64,000 bases of DNA from Trichobilharzia regenti (lineage: Eukaryota; Platyhelminthes; Trematoda; Strigeidida; Schistosomatidae). Within the stretch, counting starts at the first letter, position 1, and each line of letters starts with the position of its first letter. A model generated the notes under the pieces. It did not search any database and had not been told where the DNA came from. It saw only the letters and a list, made by a program, of their open reading frames with translations. Location: the NCBI GenBank assembly GCA_944472135.2, contig OX235262.1:23235362-23299361 (forward strand), given 5' to 3'. A program made the position numbers and the translations under genes. Below, piece by piece: positions 39,701 through 54,700 of the stretch.

Positions 39701-42700
39701 AATGTTTCTGCTCATTTTGATATTCGACAACACAATAAGAAGACGTAGTTTATCAATGTTTTCAACAATCCCTTTAAGCCCATATATAAAACAAGGTTGG
39801 TCCACATACTTAAATTTGTTGAAGCCTTAGCTATAAAAAGACTTAAACCCGTCTTATGTGTCCAAAAGTTGCTTGTTGTTACTTTAAACCTACCTTGGTA
39901 ATCGAATTTAGAACCAAGGACCAATTTACTTCATAACATTTAAGTGTTGGTTTGTAAGGATTTGATTGGTTACAGGATTTCATCATGAGCTGACATTGGT
40001 TAGAGAACCATTGGAAAACCTGGGGGTCCCGGACAGTTGTTTCGTCCTTTTCGGGACTCTTCATCAGTACGCACCCACCAGAATTCGAACCCAGGACCTT
40101 CTGGTTACAAGGCGAGCTCGTATACCATTAATGTATACAGCTGTCCAGTACTCCTAGGTTTTCCAATTACTTCATAATATTTTCACCCCTTCTCCCTACC
40201 TATTATTTGTAACCTTGACCTGTACACAATCTGGCTTGTATTGTAATTATTCATGCCTTCTTGCCTTCTATAAAAACTGTGTATGACAAGTACTGGTGTG
40301 TGTGTGTGTGTGTGTGATCAGAATGCCCGAAATGTGTTGCGCCACGTTTCAAATAAACTACGTGTTCTTATTGTATTGTTAAAATTCATAAAGGGAACTA
40401 ATTGCTCTCCATTTTGATATGCATCAACAATGAACATGTTTTGACGTTGAGAGATGGTTATGTCAAACTGTGAACTAACTGAAGTTAGAATTTATGAGTC
40501 AGTGAATTCAATCACGGGCCTCAACGGTAATGTGTTAATCATGACGTCCTGCAGTCTATCCCTTTGAGGGATTGGAGCTGCACTCTCTTGAATTATCCCA
40601 AGGGAGAGTGTATAAGCTGTCTAGTTCTCAATAGTTTACAGTGATTCTCTAACTTAATATTGGTTCCTTACAGTCATACCTTAAATCTATTGCTGTCATC
40701 ACAATGCCCACTTATTTATTTGCTTGATTTGTTTTCATTTCTTTTTTTCCCGTTTAGGAGACAAGTGGAGAATTCTGGTCACCCAATAGTCTTGAGAACT
40801 CATTAACCAGTCTGGAGGAAGCTGGTGAATTCTTGGATAAATCGATGAATAGTGATATGAATTCACAGCAGACGACATCTTCGAATGGAACACACGCTAA
40901 TAATAATGTCAATAATTTAAATGGGCTTGGTGATACTGACAGTGATTCAACTACATCAAACAGTGAAGACAATTGGATATTTTCAAATTTTGATTTAGGC
41001 TGGGTACATGTTTTAGGTGCTGCATTATTTTTAGATGCTTTATGGCTTATACATCGTGTACTGCATACTGTAGATACTGCTGAACGTATTCTATACGGTG
41101 ATGTTGTATTTATCGATTTAACTGAAGAAGGTAAACACTTTTTTTAAAATTTAAAATTATTTCAAATTGATTAATTTTTACACTGGTTTATAAAGTGATG
41201 GCTATTGGATGGATTTCCTGAGGTTGCAGTAAGAATTTGTGACCAGTGTAGTCTGCCATGTCTTGGTGAAGTGAGTGCTCGTCGAAGGAATTGTTGGTGA
41301 GGGCAGCCCAGGTGCCCCAAATGGCTGAATGCTTATCGAATTCGGTCTCGTAAGCTGAAATCACTGGATTCTATCCTTGGTGGAGCAGTGGGTTTGCAGT
41401 GTCGAAGAGTCCCAGAATAGGACGAAACAGATCTACAGTGCTCCTTGATTTTCAATGATCTCTCTAGCTGATGTTGGTTCGTGACGAAGGTGTTATTCGT
41501 TGAAATTAATCCGAATTCCCTACAAATCCTCTAATCTGAATTATATCCACTTATGATGTACAAGATAGGATATCATATAAAAATGTCAAAGCTGACCAGA
41601 ATCGGAAAGGCAAGATACACACACCTCCATCAACCTGAAACTAGTTTGAAAATCTTTTGCACTCCTTAGCGTAAAAAAGAATTTTCGGATTTTCAACACA
41701 TATGTGAAGTTATTCAGTCAGTCAGTTAGTGCTTCTGTACGGGTGAGAAACTTGCACTGCATGTCACGAAAAGCATTTCCAACAAGTTACAGACATTTAT
41801 CAACAGCTTCCGCTTTCTCTGGCTCCAGATTGAAGATTGAATGGCCAGCCGCTGGTCAGAAAGAATCAGCGACAAAAATTCTGTCTGGATGGCTGGCTGA
41901 GAACAAACCAACCATAAGGCGATTGCGCAATAAATATGTAGGAGAAAGTGAAGACGGATTGATCGGACATACGCCACTAAGGAAGTCGTTGGATGATATC
42001 CCGTGCAATGCAGACCATCACTCGAGTGGAATCCGAATGAGAAACGACTATTTGGTCGTGCGCGGAGATTTTTATAGTTCAACATGATTCATTTCAAAAT
42101 ATTCCTTTGATTTTGGTGTTTTTTTTTAACGATTTATTTGATGTTTAGAAGCAGATGAAAGTCTTGCTTAACCTAGGTTTCGTGCTTGTTAGCACTCGCT
42201 AGTCATAAAGGAACAGCTCGTGTCCCTTCTGAGATTTGAATACGTGTCATCCAGTGGTGAAGTCAGTGGTGTTATCACTGAGCTGCTTTTCGGGCTCGGC
42301 CCAAGGCCTATTGCCAATTACCTTCTACCATCTAATAAGAAAAAATTCAGAATGCACCATGACGGTGAGCCAACCAGCATGGTGGTCACATTATGAACTT
42401 GACTGATAGAATTCAATCTACACCAACATGGAGGACTTGACGCATGATACTAGTTGCCCCTTGGTGTCCAATTAAAGTGTTTTTGGCGAAGTTAAACTTT
42501 CGACACCACTAACTACCAATCAGCGAATTATCCAATGAGATTCACGAACGATGTCGAATTATCCAATGAGGTTCACGAATGCAGTTCAATGTTGTATAGC
42601 GCTTGATTCATTTCTAATGCGTGACCTTACAAAGCTATTGTTGCGATTCGAGGAGGTTAGCGTTTTCCAGTATTTCCTGGATTTGAGTTGCGCCGGAAAG

Positions 42701-45700
42701 AGCGAATTTGTTTGTGTGGTGGTATCATGACTTTAAAAAGCTATACCAAATCAACTGATGGGTTTGTTCATCGTTGTGCTATATGTTTGAAGCCTACTAA
42801 CGCTAGAAAGAGTAAGCTGATAATTTTAATATTTCGTAGGAACTTTTTTCGCTAAGTCGCTTCTCTCCCTAAGGATAGCAGATAGAAAAGCAACTACTCT
42901 TATATCTATTATTACCAGACTTGTTAAGCGGGGGTCAATTAAGCACACCGAAAGGCTACAATTCACTGTCATCTCTGGGATATATTCATCATAGAGTCAA
43001 CCATTCAAGTGATTTTGTGGATCCCGTTACGAAGACACATACAAATTCTGTTGAAGGATTTTGGAGCAGGTTGAAAAATAGGATAAGGGCTATAAATGGA
43101 TCTCATTTATGGTCATTTGGATGAATATATGTACAGGATATGGTGTAACTTCTCCATTGGCAGTCCCATGCTAAACTGGGAGATGTTTCTCTCACATGTT
43201 CGAGAAAGATATCCCATGTAACTTTTTTATTCTCTATTTTATGCTTTTTTCTACAAATATACATTTCCATTCATCATATATGCCTCTTTAATGTGACTGG
43301 TCCGTTCAAGGTCGTTTGCTGATTGGTTGTTAGTGGTGTCGAAAGTTTAACTTTGCCGTGTTTTTAAATCAATAGAGCCTAGTTGATGAGTAACTTCACA
43401 GGATTTAAAGCATCTAAGACGTCTGGGCAGTAATGTTAGGCCTTTACTGGAGTATTTTTCTTCTCTGTTTTTCCGTATATATATAACAACTATACTTGGT
43501 ATATTGAACTGCTGTTGTTCTGTTTTTGTTTTTTTACAAATTGCCAATTTCATAGGCCTTCGACGTCGACTTGCGGAACGAAGTAAACTTCGCAAAGGCT
43601 TTAAACATGCATTTCAAATAGTGAGTAATTAAAAAGCAGTTATTCTTATCTTTACTGTTGGGATTTGTTAACTTTTTAAATATTTTTGTTAATACAACTG
43701 AATAACAGGGATACTGGTGAATAAGGGGGAGAATACATTCAACGAAGCTATAGTTTGAATAAAGTAAGAACAACAGCGGTTTGTACAGAATAAAATGGTA
43801 CCATCACTGTTTTATTTCGTTGACTTCTTATCAGCTCAGCTGCTTGCGAAAATATTCATTCAGACATCTATAAAACACAAAATAATTGAGCAAAGAAGAA
43901 TATTCCCTTTCGATAATTTCCTCCTCTTCTGGCTCTGCAATTATAGTACGTATTTTTGTACACATGGAATATTCTAGAATAGTAGTCAATAACAATGTTA
44001 GTGTTTTTTAAATAATATCGATTTATAAAGCAAGACTAATGGAATTACAGTTCATTAGAGATGCTTAAATTATAATAATAATAATTTAATAGTAAAGAGA
44101 ATACCAACTAAAATTAGGGAAATTTCTACAAAAAGTTGATGTTCATTCAAACCTAGATGGCCAAGGTAGGGATAATTAATGTCTAAACTAGCTCCTTTTG
44201 GACACATAAATAAGGCTTGTTAATATGGTTCCCAACAGCCTCAGCAATATTTAGTAGTCGAACTCTTAAGGCGAAATTGAGATTTGTTGGTATGCGGTAA
44301 ATCAGTCTTGTATTCTGTATCTACAAGATGAGATAGAATAGCGTTGCGAATAAATTTTGTTTGTCATTTAGTTAACCACTGAGCAGGGTGACTTTATTAT
44401 TATTATTGTTCCCTTGGGTTCCTAGTGGAACATAGGGCTTCAACTGCACGTCTTCACTCGCTTCTGTCTTCCTTCTGTACTGTACTTTTCACCTGCATCC
44501 ATGTTAGTCCATACTCTTTCAACTCCTCTTCACACGATCTCCTTCATGTCACCCTTGCACTGACGTCCCACTCGCCGCTTCCCTTTCGGCTTGGTTCCAC
44601 TCGAGCAGTGGTCTAACACGCACGCGATGTCACCCAACGGCCTTCTGCTCGGCGAGGGACTGTCCAATCCATCTCCACTTTCTCCTGCATATTTGCTGGG
44701 TGGGCGATTGCTTCTTGTTTTGTTTTGTTTATTCCATCCATAGTTTCTTGTTGGTGATTGTTTCCGGCCCGACCATCTGATCTTCATTCAGTATAGAGCG
44801 AAGTCAGTTAGTTGTTGGTGTAAGTCTGCAATAGCCATCCTGTTGGAAATATTCTTTGTGACCCGCCAAGTTTCTGATCTGTATAGAAGAACTGACTTGA
44901 CGTTTGTATTGAAAATCGAACCGAATTTTGTTGTTGATGGTGGCTGAGTGACGAAGATTTCCTGATTGGTTTCAGATTGATGAGTGTGTTTCTCGCCTTC
45001 CCGATTCTTGCTCGATTTGACATCCTCGTCTGTTCCGACTTCCTGTAGTTGAGACAATGCTCCCTAGATAAGTGATTGAATGAAGTAACCTTTTTTCAAA
45101 TCCCTCCCGTTGATGGTGATTGGCGATGGATGTTGGTGTTGCAGCTGTTGTTATTGTTGTTGTTGTCGGTCGGTTATTTTCATAACCTCCATCTTGTCTA
45201 TGTTCACCTGGAGTCCTGTCTTCGCCGGCTGCTTCTTCTACCAGTTTGTCGGTTTTCACTTGTAAGTGTTTGATTTTGTGTGACATCAAACATAAATCAT
45301 CCACTCGCGAAATCCAGGTCTTCTAGGTTCTTCACGTTGGTTCAGGATATCCCTGTCTTCTCGTTTCCCACTCACTGTCTGACGCTTAATCCAGTCAGTC
45401 CACGACAATCAGGAATATCATTGGTGAAGCAGGGTGACTACTAATCTAGAATATAATATTACAATAGTATTATATAAAATAATAAGCACTTTATCTCGAA
45501 GAATAATGATCATACACAATGGAAACTTTCAACATTACGTAGTCGAATGAAACAGAGGGTGGAAATATCCAGTCCCGAGGCAGGGCAAGGTAGGACTGAT
45601 AACCGCTTCTTTCTGGACGCACACATCGGGTTTCAGACGCTTTAAACTTAAGGAGAATTAAAATCTTTTGCTTACTGATAATTTCGGACGATCTTGTGAC

Positions 45701-48700
45701 GTCCACCTCATGACCCATGTTAAGGGGATGCCTGGCGATGGCATTGTTTAAAGCATTTGTTTTTCTTTAGACATAGACTTTTTGGTACATTTTCAGAAAG
45801 TCAGAGGCATAAACTTCTTTCTGTTCTTCCAATGTTAACGCAGATACATTCACCTAACTTATTGAATCCACAAATTTAAAAATATCCTTCAAGGAGTACT
45901 TCAGAGTCTACTTTTCAACAAGTCATGAAGTTTCTGCTAACCGACACTGCTATGAGATGATAGAGTGATCTGGACATGTTTAGGATTATAGCCTTGAATC
46001 AGATCTTAAAAATATCCAGCTTACTGTATCATCTCTTAGCACAATGGTTAGAGGAAACTTTAGGACCTGTAAGAAGGCTAATGATGAAGCACTTCTTGAA
46101 GGATACGTTTGAATATGTGGGTTGAATAAGTTTATCTATCTATGCGTGGCCAAATTATCTTTCACGAAATCTAATCTCTTGGAGATCTAAAACACACATT
46201 TTTAAAGAAAATAGTTTAATTTTTAAAAAATAAGGTGGATTTGTAGCATACTATTCTGTTTTACCTAGAATTAATTATTTCACGGTTAGACCTATAAATG
46301 TCAAGGTTAATTATTGTAAGAGAATAGGCATTTCAAAGTGAAAGTGTAATATCATATCATCCGACCAAATGTGAAATAGTAATAAAAATCAATATCTTCA
46401 GATGAACTGAAGTGAAAGTTGTAGTTATAGTTATGTTAAACTGCTCGAAAATCAGACCAACTGTTGAACAAATCATTATTCCAATTACGTTTTATTATTC
46501 TATTGAGTTCCAAGTGAAACATAGGTTTCCAACACTACATCTTCATTTTGTCCAATTCTCTGCAGTCCCCTTCACGATTGTCTACAAGCATACATCTCCT
46601 CTTCACATGATTCCTCCGTGTCACTCTTGGACACATATCCAACTTGTCTTTTCCCATTCGGGTGCCATTAGAGCAATGACTTGGTGTATGTGATATTACT
46701 CAACAGTCTACTCATCGTGTGTCCGATCAATCTCCATTTCCTTTGAGATATTTTTGTTGGGCGATAGGTCCTTGATTGGTTCACTGTACTGTGAGAATTC
46801 CTTTTTGCTTATCTTATCAGACTGGCCGTATGACCTTCAGTGTGGAGTGAAGGTAACTGCTGATGGAAATCTAAACCCCGGTGAAAATGCTTTTGTTGAC
46901 GCACTTATCAAATCTCTGAACTATATAAAGAAGCACTGAGCGACTTAACATTAGTGTTAGAGATCCTAACCTTGTTCTTCGTGCTTAGTGGACTATATTT
47001 CCACACTGATTATTTAAGAATAATGAAGGTCTGTCTTGTCTTTGCGATAGCAGCTGGCTTTGACATCTCCCTCTATTCCGCTTGTTTAAAGGATTTCACC
47101 ATGAGCTGACATTGGATAAAGAACCATTGGAAAACCTGGGAGTACTGGACAGCTATTTCATCCTAGTTTGGGACTGTTCAGCAGTACGCACCCACACTGT
47201 GAGGACAAATACTCGCCGAAGACATTGGCTAGGGGTCGCGCTATGTCGTAAATTGGCAGAAGTTAGAATTCGTGGGCCATTGGATCGGGTCCCAGCGACT
47301 TAATGGTATACGAGCTCGCCTGTAACCAGAAAGTCCTGGGTTCGAACCCCGCAGTGTGGGTGCATACTGCTGAACAGTCCCAAACTAGGATGAAATCGCT
47401 GTCCAGTACTCCCAGGTTTTCCAATCGTTCTCTAACCAATGTCAGCTCATGATGAAATCCTGTAAACAATCACATCCCTACAAACCAACACTTCAATATT
47501 CCGCTTGTATTTGCAAGTGATGGTGTGGTGAGAGCTGGCTGTTAGCCAAAATTGGTGGACAGTAATTTACGTCAGTGTTTATTTCCCCAATATTGGTCGT
47601 AAGAAAAATGAGAAGAAAGGCTTTGCGAAGGCGGACACAGTTAACATATAGATGATCTGACATTCAAGAAACAGCTACAAAGAGATACAAGGTTAACTTT
47701 CTGTGAGAAACAACCAATCAGAGGACCGTGTTTTCTGTTAACAATAATGTACATGTACGGAAAGGAAAGGTAGCCCAGGTGTCAAACAGGCCGCCACATA
47801 TATCTATAATATGTACATGAAAATCTATAAATATATGTTGATTTTTTTCACAAACTATCTGCTGCCTGACAGTAGTGACTTGTCTTAGATTTCTACCGTT
47901 TTTAGTGATTAGCGCTTGTTGTTCTTGTTAGTTGTGAGGTACCTTCATCATCACCATCTTCTCTAAGTTCGGCTTAAGTCTCGTCTTCTCTGTCTCTTCT
48001 GTCACCTTGTTGGTATTCACTTCCAAATTTTTGAGTTTGTATGATATTCGACATTCGGTATCCGTGAAGTCTATATTTTTCTGTATAGTACTTTGGTTGT
48101 TTTTACAGATGCCCATCTTCTCGTTCCTCACAGTCCGTTAAATGATGCAGTCCATCACCATCAGGGAAATCATCGGTGACTGTATGGGGCTACAAAGGCT
48201 TCGTTAATCTTTGTGTTGTGATTTACTTGGTGTTAGCATCGTCTTAACTATAAATATTTTTTTTATTGGCTTTATTGTATCTTTATGCTTCATATACTGT
48301 GATGCTTACTGCTAAATTTTAAGTTTATTGATTTTACTGTTAACAGATTATGCAACCCAGTACAATTCGTAAACTGTGTGCCAGTGTGCTTGCTATCCTC
48401 ATTGTTACTCAAGCTTCAGCACATTTGGATCGATTATTATCACAGGAAATGTTGGACTATGTCGGATATTATGATAATTTGGTATGTCTTCTTTAAAATT
48501 TCTTTTTTTAAAGTGATTAATATTTTAAGTCAGTACTGTCTGACAAGCAGTTGATTCGATCTTCTGAGAAATCATCAACTGGATACTTTACAACATAACA
48601 ACAAATGCTATACTAAGATGTCTTTCAATTTTCATTAAAGTGAATATTTTTAAAATACTCATTAATGAATAAAGAACGCGAACAGCTAGTGATTATTATT

Positions 48701-51700
48701 ATCGTTTCCTTTAGTTCCTAGAAGAACATAGGGCTTCAGCTGCACGTCTCCATTGCGTTCGGTTCTCTACTGAAGTTTTCACATGGCTCTAAGTCTGTCC
48801 GCATGCTTTCATCTCCTCTTCGCATGACCTCCACCAAGTCACTACACCATCGCACTGACAACCAACTGACGCTTCCCATTCGGCTTCCACTCAAGCGATG
48901 GCCTGGCGTGTGATGTCAATTGATGGTTTGTTTTCTCAGAGTAGGGCCAGCCAATCCATTTCCATTTCTTCCTGCTTATTCGTTGCACAGTCGGTTCTTG
49001 CTGCGTTGGTTCGCTCATTGCCAGAGACCCCTGTTGCTAATCTTTTCTGGCCGGCCATCTGATTTTGAGAGAAGCATTAAGCGAAGACAGCTGTTTATGA
49101 AGGTCTGAAGTTTGTTTGAGGTGCTCTTTATGACGCGCCAAATCTCTGATCCGTATAGTAAGTATCACTGACTTCACATTGTAGTTGAAAATCCGGATGT
49201 TATTTTACATTCTGAGTGCTGTTGACTTGTCTCCACACAGACTTGAGAGTAATGAAAGCTTGTCTCGCTTTCCCGATCCTTGCTTTGATGTCCTCTTCAG
49301 TTCCGTCAGCCTGTAGTTGAAACGATGCTTCGCAGGTAGGTAGGTAGATGAAGGAGGTTGTTTCTTTGAGGTTCTTCCCATTTATGCTGACTGTCATCTG
49401 TTGTTGTTGCTGTTGGCCAGGAATCTTCATCACCTCTGTTTTCTCTATGCTCACCTGGAGGAAGTCCGATCTTCTCTGGATGCTTCTTCTGTCAACTTGT
49501 TGCTTTTCAGTTGCATATCTTCCATTTTGTGAGAAATCAGACATATATCATCGGCAAAGCCCACATCCTTCAAGTGCTTTATATGGGTCCATTTTATGCC
49601 TGTTTTCTCGCTACTCTCTGTCTGCAGCATTATCCAGTCTATTGCAATCAGGAAAATCATTAGAGATAGCAGTCAGCCAACTTGTCTTACTTCCTCTTTA
49701 CTTTGAAGGAGATTTTGCGCTGTGGATTACTTGTCATGCAGCGTTGTCGTACAACTGTTGGATAAGGTGTATAATTGTCGGCTGCACCTCTTGGTAGTAG
49801 TGAAGTAGTTTCCAAATGACCTCTCGATCGACACTGCGCCCTCAAATGCCTTTTCAAAGTCGATGAGTTGAGTCAGGTAGAGAGGTGACTGCCATTCCAA
49901 GCTTTATTCCATGATGATCCGTAGTCTGGCGATTTGATCAATACACGACTTGTTTCTCCTAAATCCAGCCTGTTCTGGTCGAGGTTTGTATTATTTGATT
50001 GCATGGAGGATTTAATCATGAGCTGACATCAGTTAGAGAACCACTGGAAAACCTGGGAGTACTGGACAGCTGTTTCGTCCTAGTTTGGGACTCCTCAGCA
50101 GTACGCACCCACCGGGATTCGAACCCAGGACCTTCTGGTTACAAGGCGAGCTCGTAGACCATTGAGCCACTGGGACCCGATCCAATGGTCCTTGAATTCT
50201 AACTTCTGCCAGTTCACGATATAGCGCGACCACTTCGCAATGTCTTCTTCGATGAGTTACTGCCTCATCTTCGACCTGCTGTACCCTACTGGTCACGGCT
50301 TCCCACTAGAACCCCAGGTTAACTGCCTGAATAGGGCCAGTCACTAGTGAGCATCAGATGAATTTTCAAGTATTGGTTTTTGTAGGGATTTTGTTTGATT
50401 GCATGGAGGATTTAATCATGAGCTGACATCAGTTATTATTGATTAACTAAGTATTATTAACTATAAATAACCAACTATGAATAACTGCCCTGATATAACG
50501 GTTTCTCTCTCTTCTTTTTCTTTTGTTGTGTTTATTTTTTCCCGTATAGGTTCTACCAGTACATTTACATGCTCGTCTTGTCAATGTACATGTCACACGT
50601 TCTGCTCAACGTTTAAATCAATATGAATTAGCAAGTTTAGAATCAGAAGTAAGCCGACGGTTAAGAGAGACACAATTTTTACTGCATCAATGGACACTTT
50701 GGTTATATGATATTGAACAAGAACAATGTCGTTTACTACTTGCATATAAGGTAAACGAAAATATTGCATTACTGTTACCATTGTTATTGGTATTATTCAT
50801 TCCCTGCATTTCAAATCGACTATAGGCCTTCAGTGGTATATATCTATACTGCATTTAATTCCTTGTCACTACTGTTAAGTAAGCTTTACAAAGACCCGAA
50901 TATATTCTGGAAGTTGTAATAAATAACAAAGGTTGATTTAGACACTTTTTTAAATGTAGAAAACACCAAAAAAAAAATGCCAGGGAATTCCTGGAAGCCT
51001 GGTACTCAAGTGAATCAGCCAGAGATTAACAAACACATCATTATAGACCAAATGTATTGACAAATTTACTAAATTTACCGATGATATTCTTAATTGTCAT
51101 GGACTGGATTATGCATCAGACTGCACATAAGGAGTGCGAAGACAACAATACGCTGCACCACTGATTAGAAGACTCTAGAAGATCTGGATTTCACATGTGT
51201 GGATGATTAATTTTCAATGTCACACACAAATTTGAAGACTTGTAGGCGACAAGCAACAAACTGGATGAAGCGGAGGGCAGCGAAGACGGGACTTCAGGTG
51301 AACATAGAGAAGATGGGGACGGAGGTGATGTGAAGATCACCAACCAACAGCGACAGTGACAACAACAATCAGCACCAATCACCATCAATGAGAGAGAGAG
51401 ATTTGAATGAGGTTACTTCCTTCACTTATTTGTCCAGGAAGCATGGTTTCAATCATATGCAGTCGAAGAGGATGAAGATGTTGAAGCTGGCCAAAATCGG
51501 AAAGGCAAGATACCTGAAATGAGTTTGGAAATCCCCTTCACTCAGCCTTAGAATAAAAAAGCGGATTTGGATTTCCAGCACAAATGTGAAGTCAATCAGT
51601 CACTTAGTCTTCTATACAGATCAGAAACATGCACTACATGTCATGAAAAGCATTTCCAAGAAGATACAGACCGTTATCAACAGCTGCCTTCGCTGGTTTC

Positions 51701-54700
51701 ATAGTGAAGATCAAATGGCCACCAGCCGGTTGGCCGTAAATAATCATGACAAAACCTCTGGCTGGCTGGAACAAACCAACCATGAGCGATTGCTCAACAA
51801 ATATGTGTAGGAGAAAGTGAGATGGATTGGTCGGACATATGCCATTGAGGAGGTCGTCGATTGACATCACCTGTAATGCAGGCTGTCACTCAAGTAGAAT
51901 CCAACTGAGAAACGACTAGTTGGTCATTCGAGGAGGAGATGAGAGATTATGGTCAATCGTGTGGCTAGCCAGCTGAAGAGGACAGCAGAAAATAGGCCGA
52001 TGTGGAGATGTGTCACTGAATCCAGTCGGAGTTCAAGGAAATAATATAAATTTATCAGCTAATAAAAAGTAAATTACATGACAATAAAGTTCAAATGCTA
52101 AGTCAATAAAAGTGATCAATAGAGACGTAATCTAACAACCAGTTACGACAGTGGTTGCCAGGAGATACGTTTACATCATCATTCATGGAGAATTTAAATA
52201 AGTCCACTTTATGCTAAGATCTGCATCGAAGATGTCTGGCTGGACGATGAAAGCTTCGCAGCGAAATCAACCAGTTCAAAGAGCACAACTAATTCAATAC
52301 CATCCTCCTGAGCTACAAATCTTCTCCATTATATATGTATAACAAATTATGAAGTCATGTGATTACGTATTGAGATGATCGTCAGCGAAATATTTTTCTC
52401 GAAACGTCAATCGATTATTAATACTCTGCCACTGTGTGTTATGCATCAAACAAGCTTTTCTACTTTGGAATTATATTCTACCACAGTGCCTAAATTGTAG
52501 TCTTATATTAGCTTCTATGATGTTGAATACAGAGCAAGTGAAACTTTAGGCTTCTAGCTTCAAGGTGCCCTATGTTCCACTGAGAACTTGAGGAAATGAA
52601 GTAATAATAATAATAATAAACACTCCCCTTATTACTTGATATAAGGCTAATTATTATTATGAAGATTTTAATCTTCATTAAAGCATTTTATTCTTCTGTT
52701 CTCTCTCTCTCTCACACCTTTTTTATTGATTTATTTTCATAGGCTGCTGCTCAGAATTTACGTACAAAAATGTTAGCACAGTTAAATCGTAATTCAGCAT
52801 TGGCTAAATTAAATTTACCTATTCATATGATAAACAAGGAACAACAACAACAGCAGAAATCAACCTCAGATTGGAAGTCTCATTCGTCTTCTTCTTCGTC
52901 GTCTTCTAAATCCTCCTCATCTGCATCATCATCATCTTCGTTTACGGTGAATAATATCGCTGATGCTGTTGTACCAAAACACTGTCGTATGACACAATCT
53001 GAACGTGATATAGAAATGGCTGAAGCACGTCGGCTAGACATTCCCTATTGTCCATTGAAACCGATTGTTCCAAGATTATTTAAAGAGTATGTTACTGCTC
53101 AAATGTTTTATAATAATAATAATAATAATTTTTGCTATATTCAAAAAATAGTACTAATGATACAGCAAGGAATTTTCAGCATTCACTACAATATTGCATC
53201 TAATTTACTCAAAAGGACAAAAAAATAAACATTACATAATAATAATAATAACAAAACGTTGTTATAGCAGCTATGTAGCAAATTACAGTATGCGATAAGG
53301 AGAAAAATATGCATTAGGTATAAAATTGTAATAGTAATAAACAAATAAAATAAAGTCGGTTAGTTATAATTAAACTATAGAAAGGGTGACACCATAAAAT
53401 TACAAAAAGATGAACGATGAAAGGGTCGATTCACTTTGCTAATTACATAGTAACTTATATGTTTCACGTCTAACAGAGTCTTCATCACATAAAGTACGGG
53501 CTAAATAGGGTATTGTAGAATTTCTGTACTTAGTGGTACGAGCATATAACTTCTTATATTGACTTCTCGTCCTGTCTGATGAGATGCAAGGGGACAGTTG
53601 TGAATAAAGCCGGGGGAGTGCAGGGGGTCTGACAGTACGGTCTTTGTTCATTTTGTGTAGGGATTTGTGTGTCTCTCGACTATAGTATTGGCGAGCTCAC
53701 GCAGTGGGATACCACAAGCCCTACTCACAACATTTAATACTCTTCGTAAAATGATATATTCTTTTTTGAGAAGCCCAGACAAAAAGATTAATGGAGAGCA
53801 GTAGAGTACAATAGGTAAAATACAGGAGTTTACAAACTGCAGAAGTAAAGGTTGATTGATACCTGATTGTGTTAACTTTTTAATGTAGAAGGTAAGACAA
53901 CATTTTCTTAGAGATTGATGTGGGATGTGGGATGACCATGAAAGGTGAGAGGAAGGAACTAATCCAAGGTATTTAATGCTGCTTGATTTGGCTTCAATTT
54001 CAGTGCCATCTATGTATGCTACAGGCATCATGGGAACTAACTAGTTCATGTATGTCACGTTGATGCTTGAAAGTAAAGTTAACTGCCTGAGATTTGGAAG
54101 GATTTAACATAAGACCATTAGACCATTAGAAGATGATGACTCAGTGCAAAGATGGGCGATAGAAGGAGGAACTGAGTTCAATGTACACCTCACTGAATAA
54201 AGAAGTGAAATAGAGTATTAGAAAAGACAAACGACAATTCTACAATGCATTGGCCGGGAACTGAGGAAGAACAGGCTGCAGGCAAAAGACACATCAAGAG
54301 ACTATATCAGATAACCGGGAAGAGATCAACCCAGACGATGAGACCAATAAAAGATGTTCAAGAGAACCTGACCACCAAGAAGGAGAAACAAATGAAACAA
54401 TGGACTGATCACTTCAAACAATTCTTGGATCGACCATCACCAACAACACTCACAGAACTGCCAGTGGACACCAATCCTCCAACGAAGGCGGAAATCCTGC
54501 ATGAGATCAAGCTAATGAATACCTGCCGGAAAAGCAGCAGGACCGGACAGAATTCCCCTCGAAGAACTGAAAACGGACCCAAAGGCTGTGGCAGATGTTC
54601 ACACGCCATTATTACAAAAGGTGTGGAAGGAAGGGAAGGTGCCTACTGATTGGAAGAAGGGTTGACTACCCTGTCAAGCTGCCAAAGAAGGGTGACATCG

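Noticed and set aside
48350..48352. Start codon of a separate gene in exon K (ATG followed by a hydrophobic segment like a signal peptide)
   Set aside because: Exon J joins in phase directly before it, and the continuous frame favours an internal Met.
49348..49797. 149-codon ORF on the + strand
   Set aside because: Antisense shadow of an RTE copy whose FADD motif reads on the - strand; the Cys run comes from the complement of the Gln run.
54245..54649. Intact 134-residue gene
   Set aside because: RT motifs are split between frames; the ORF is an out-of-frame reading of an RTE fragment.
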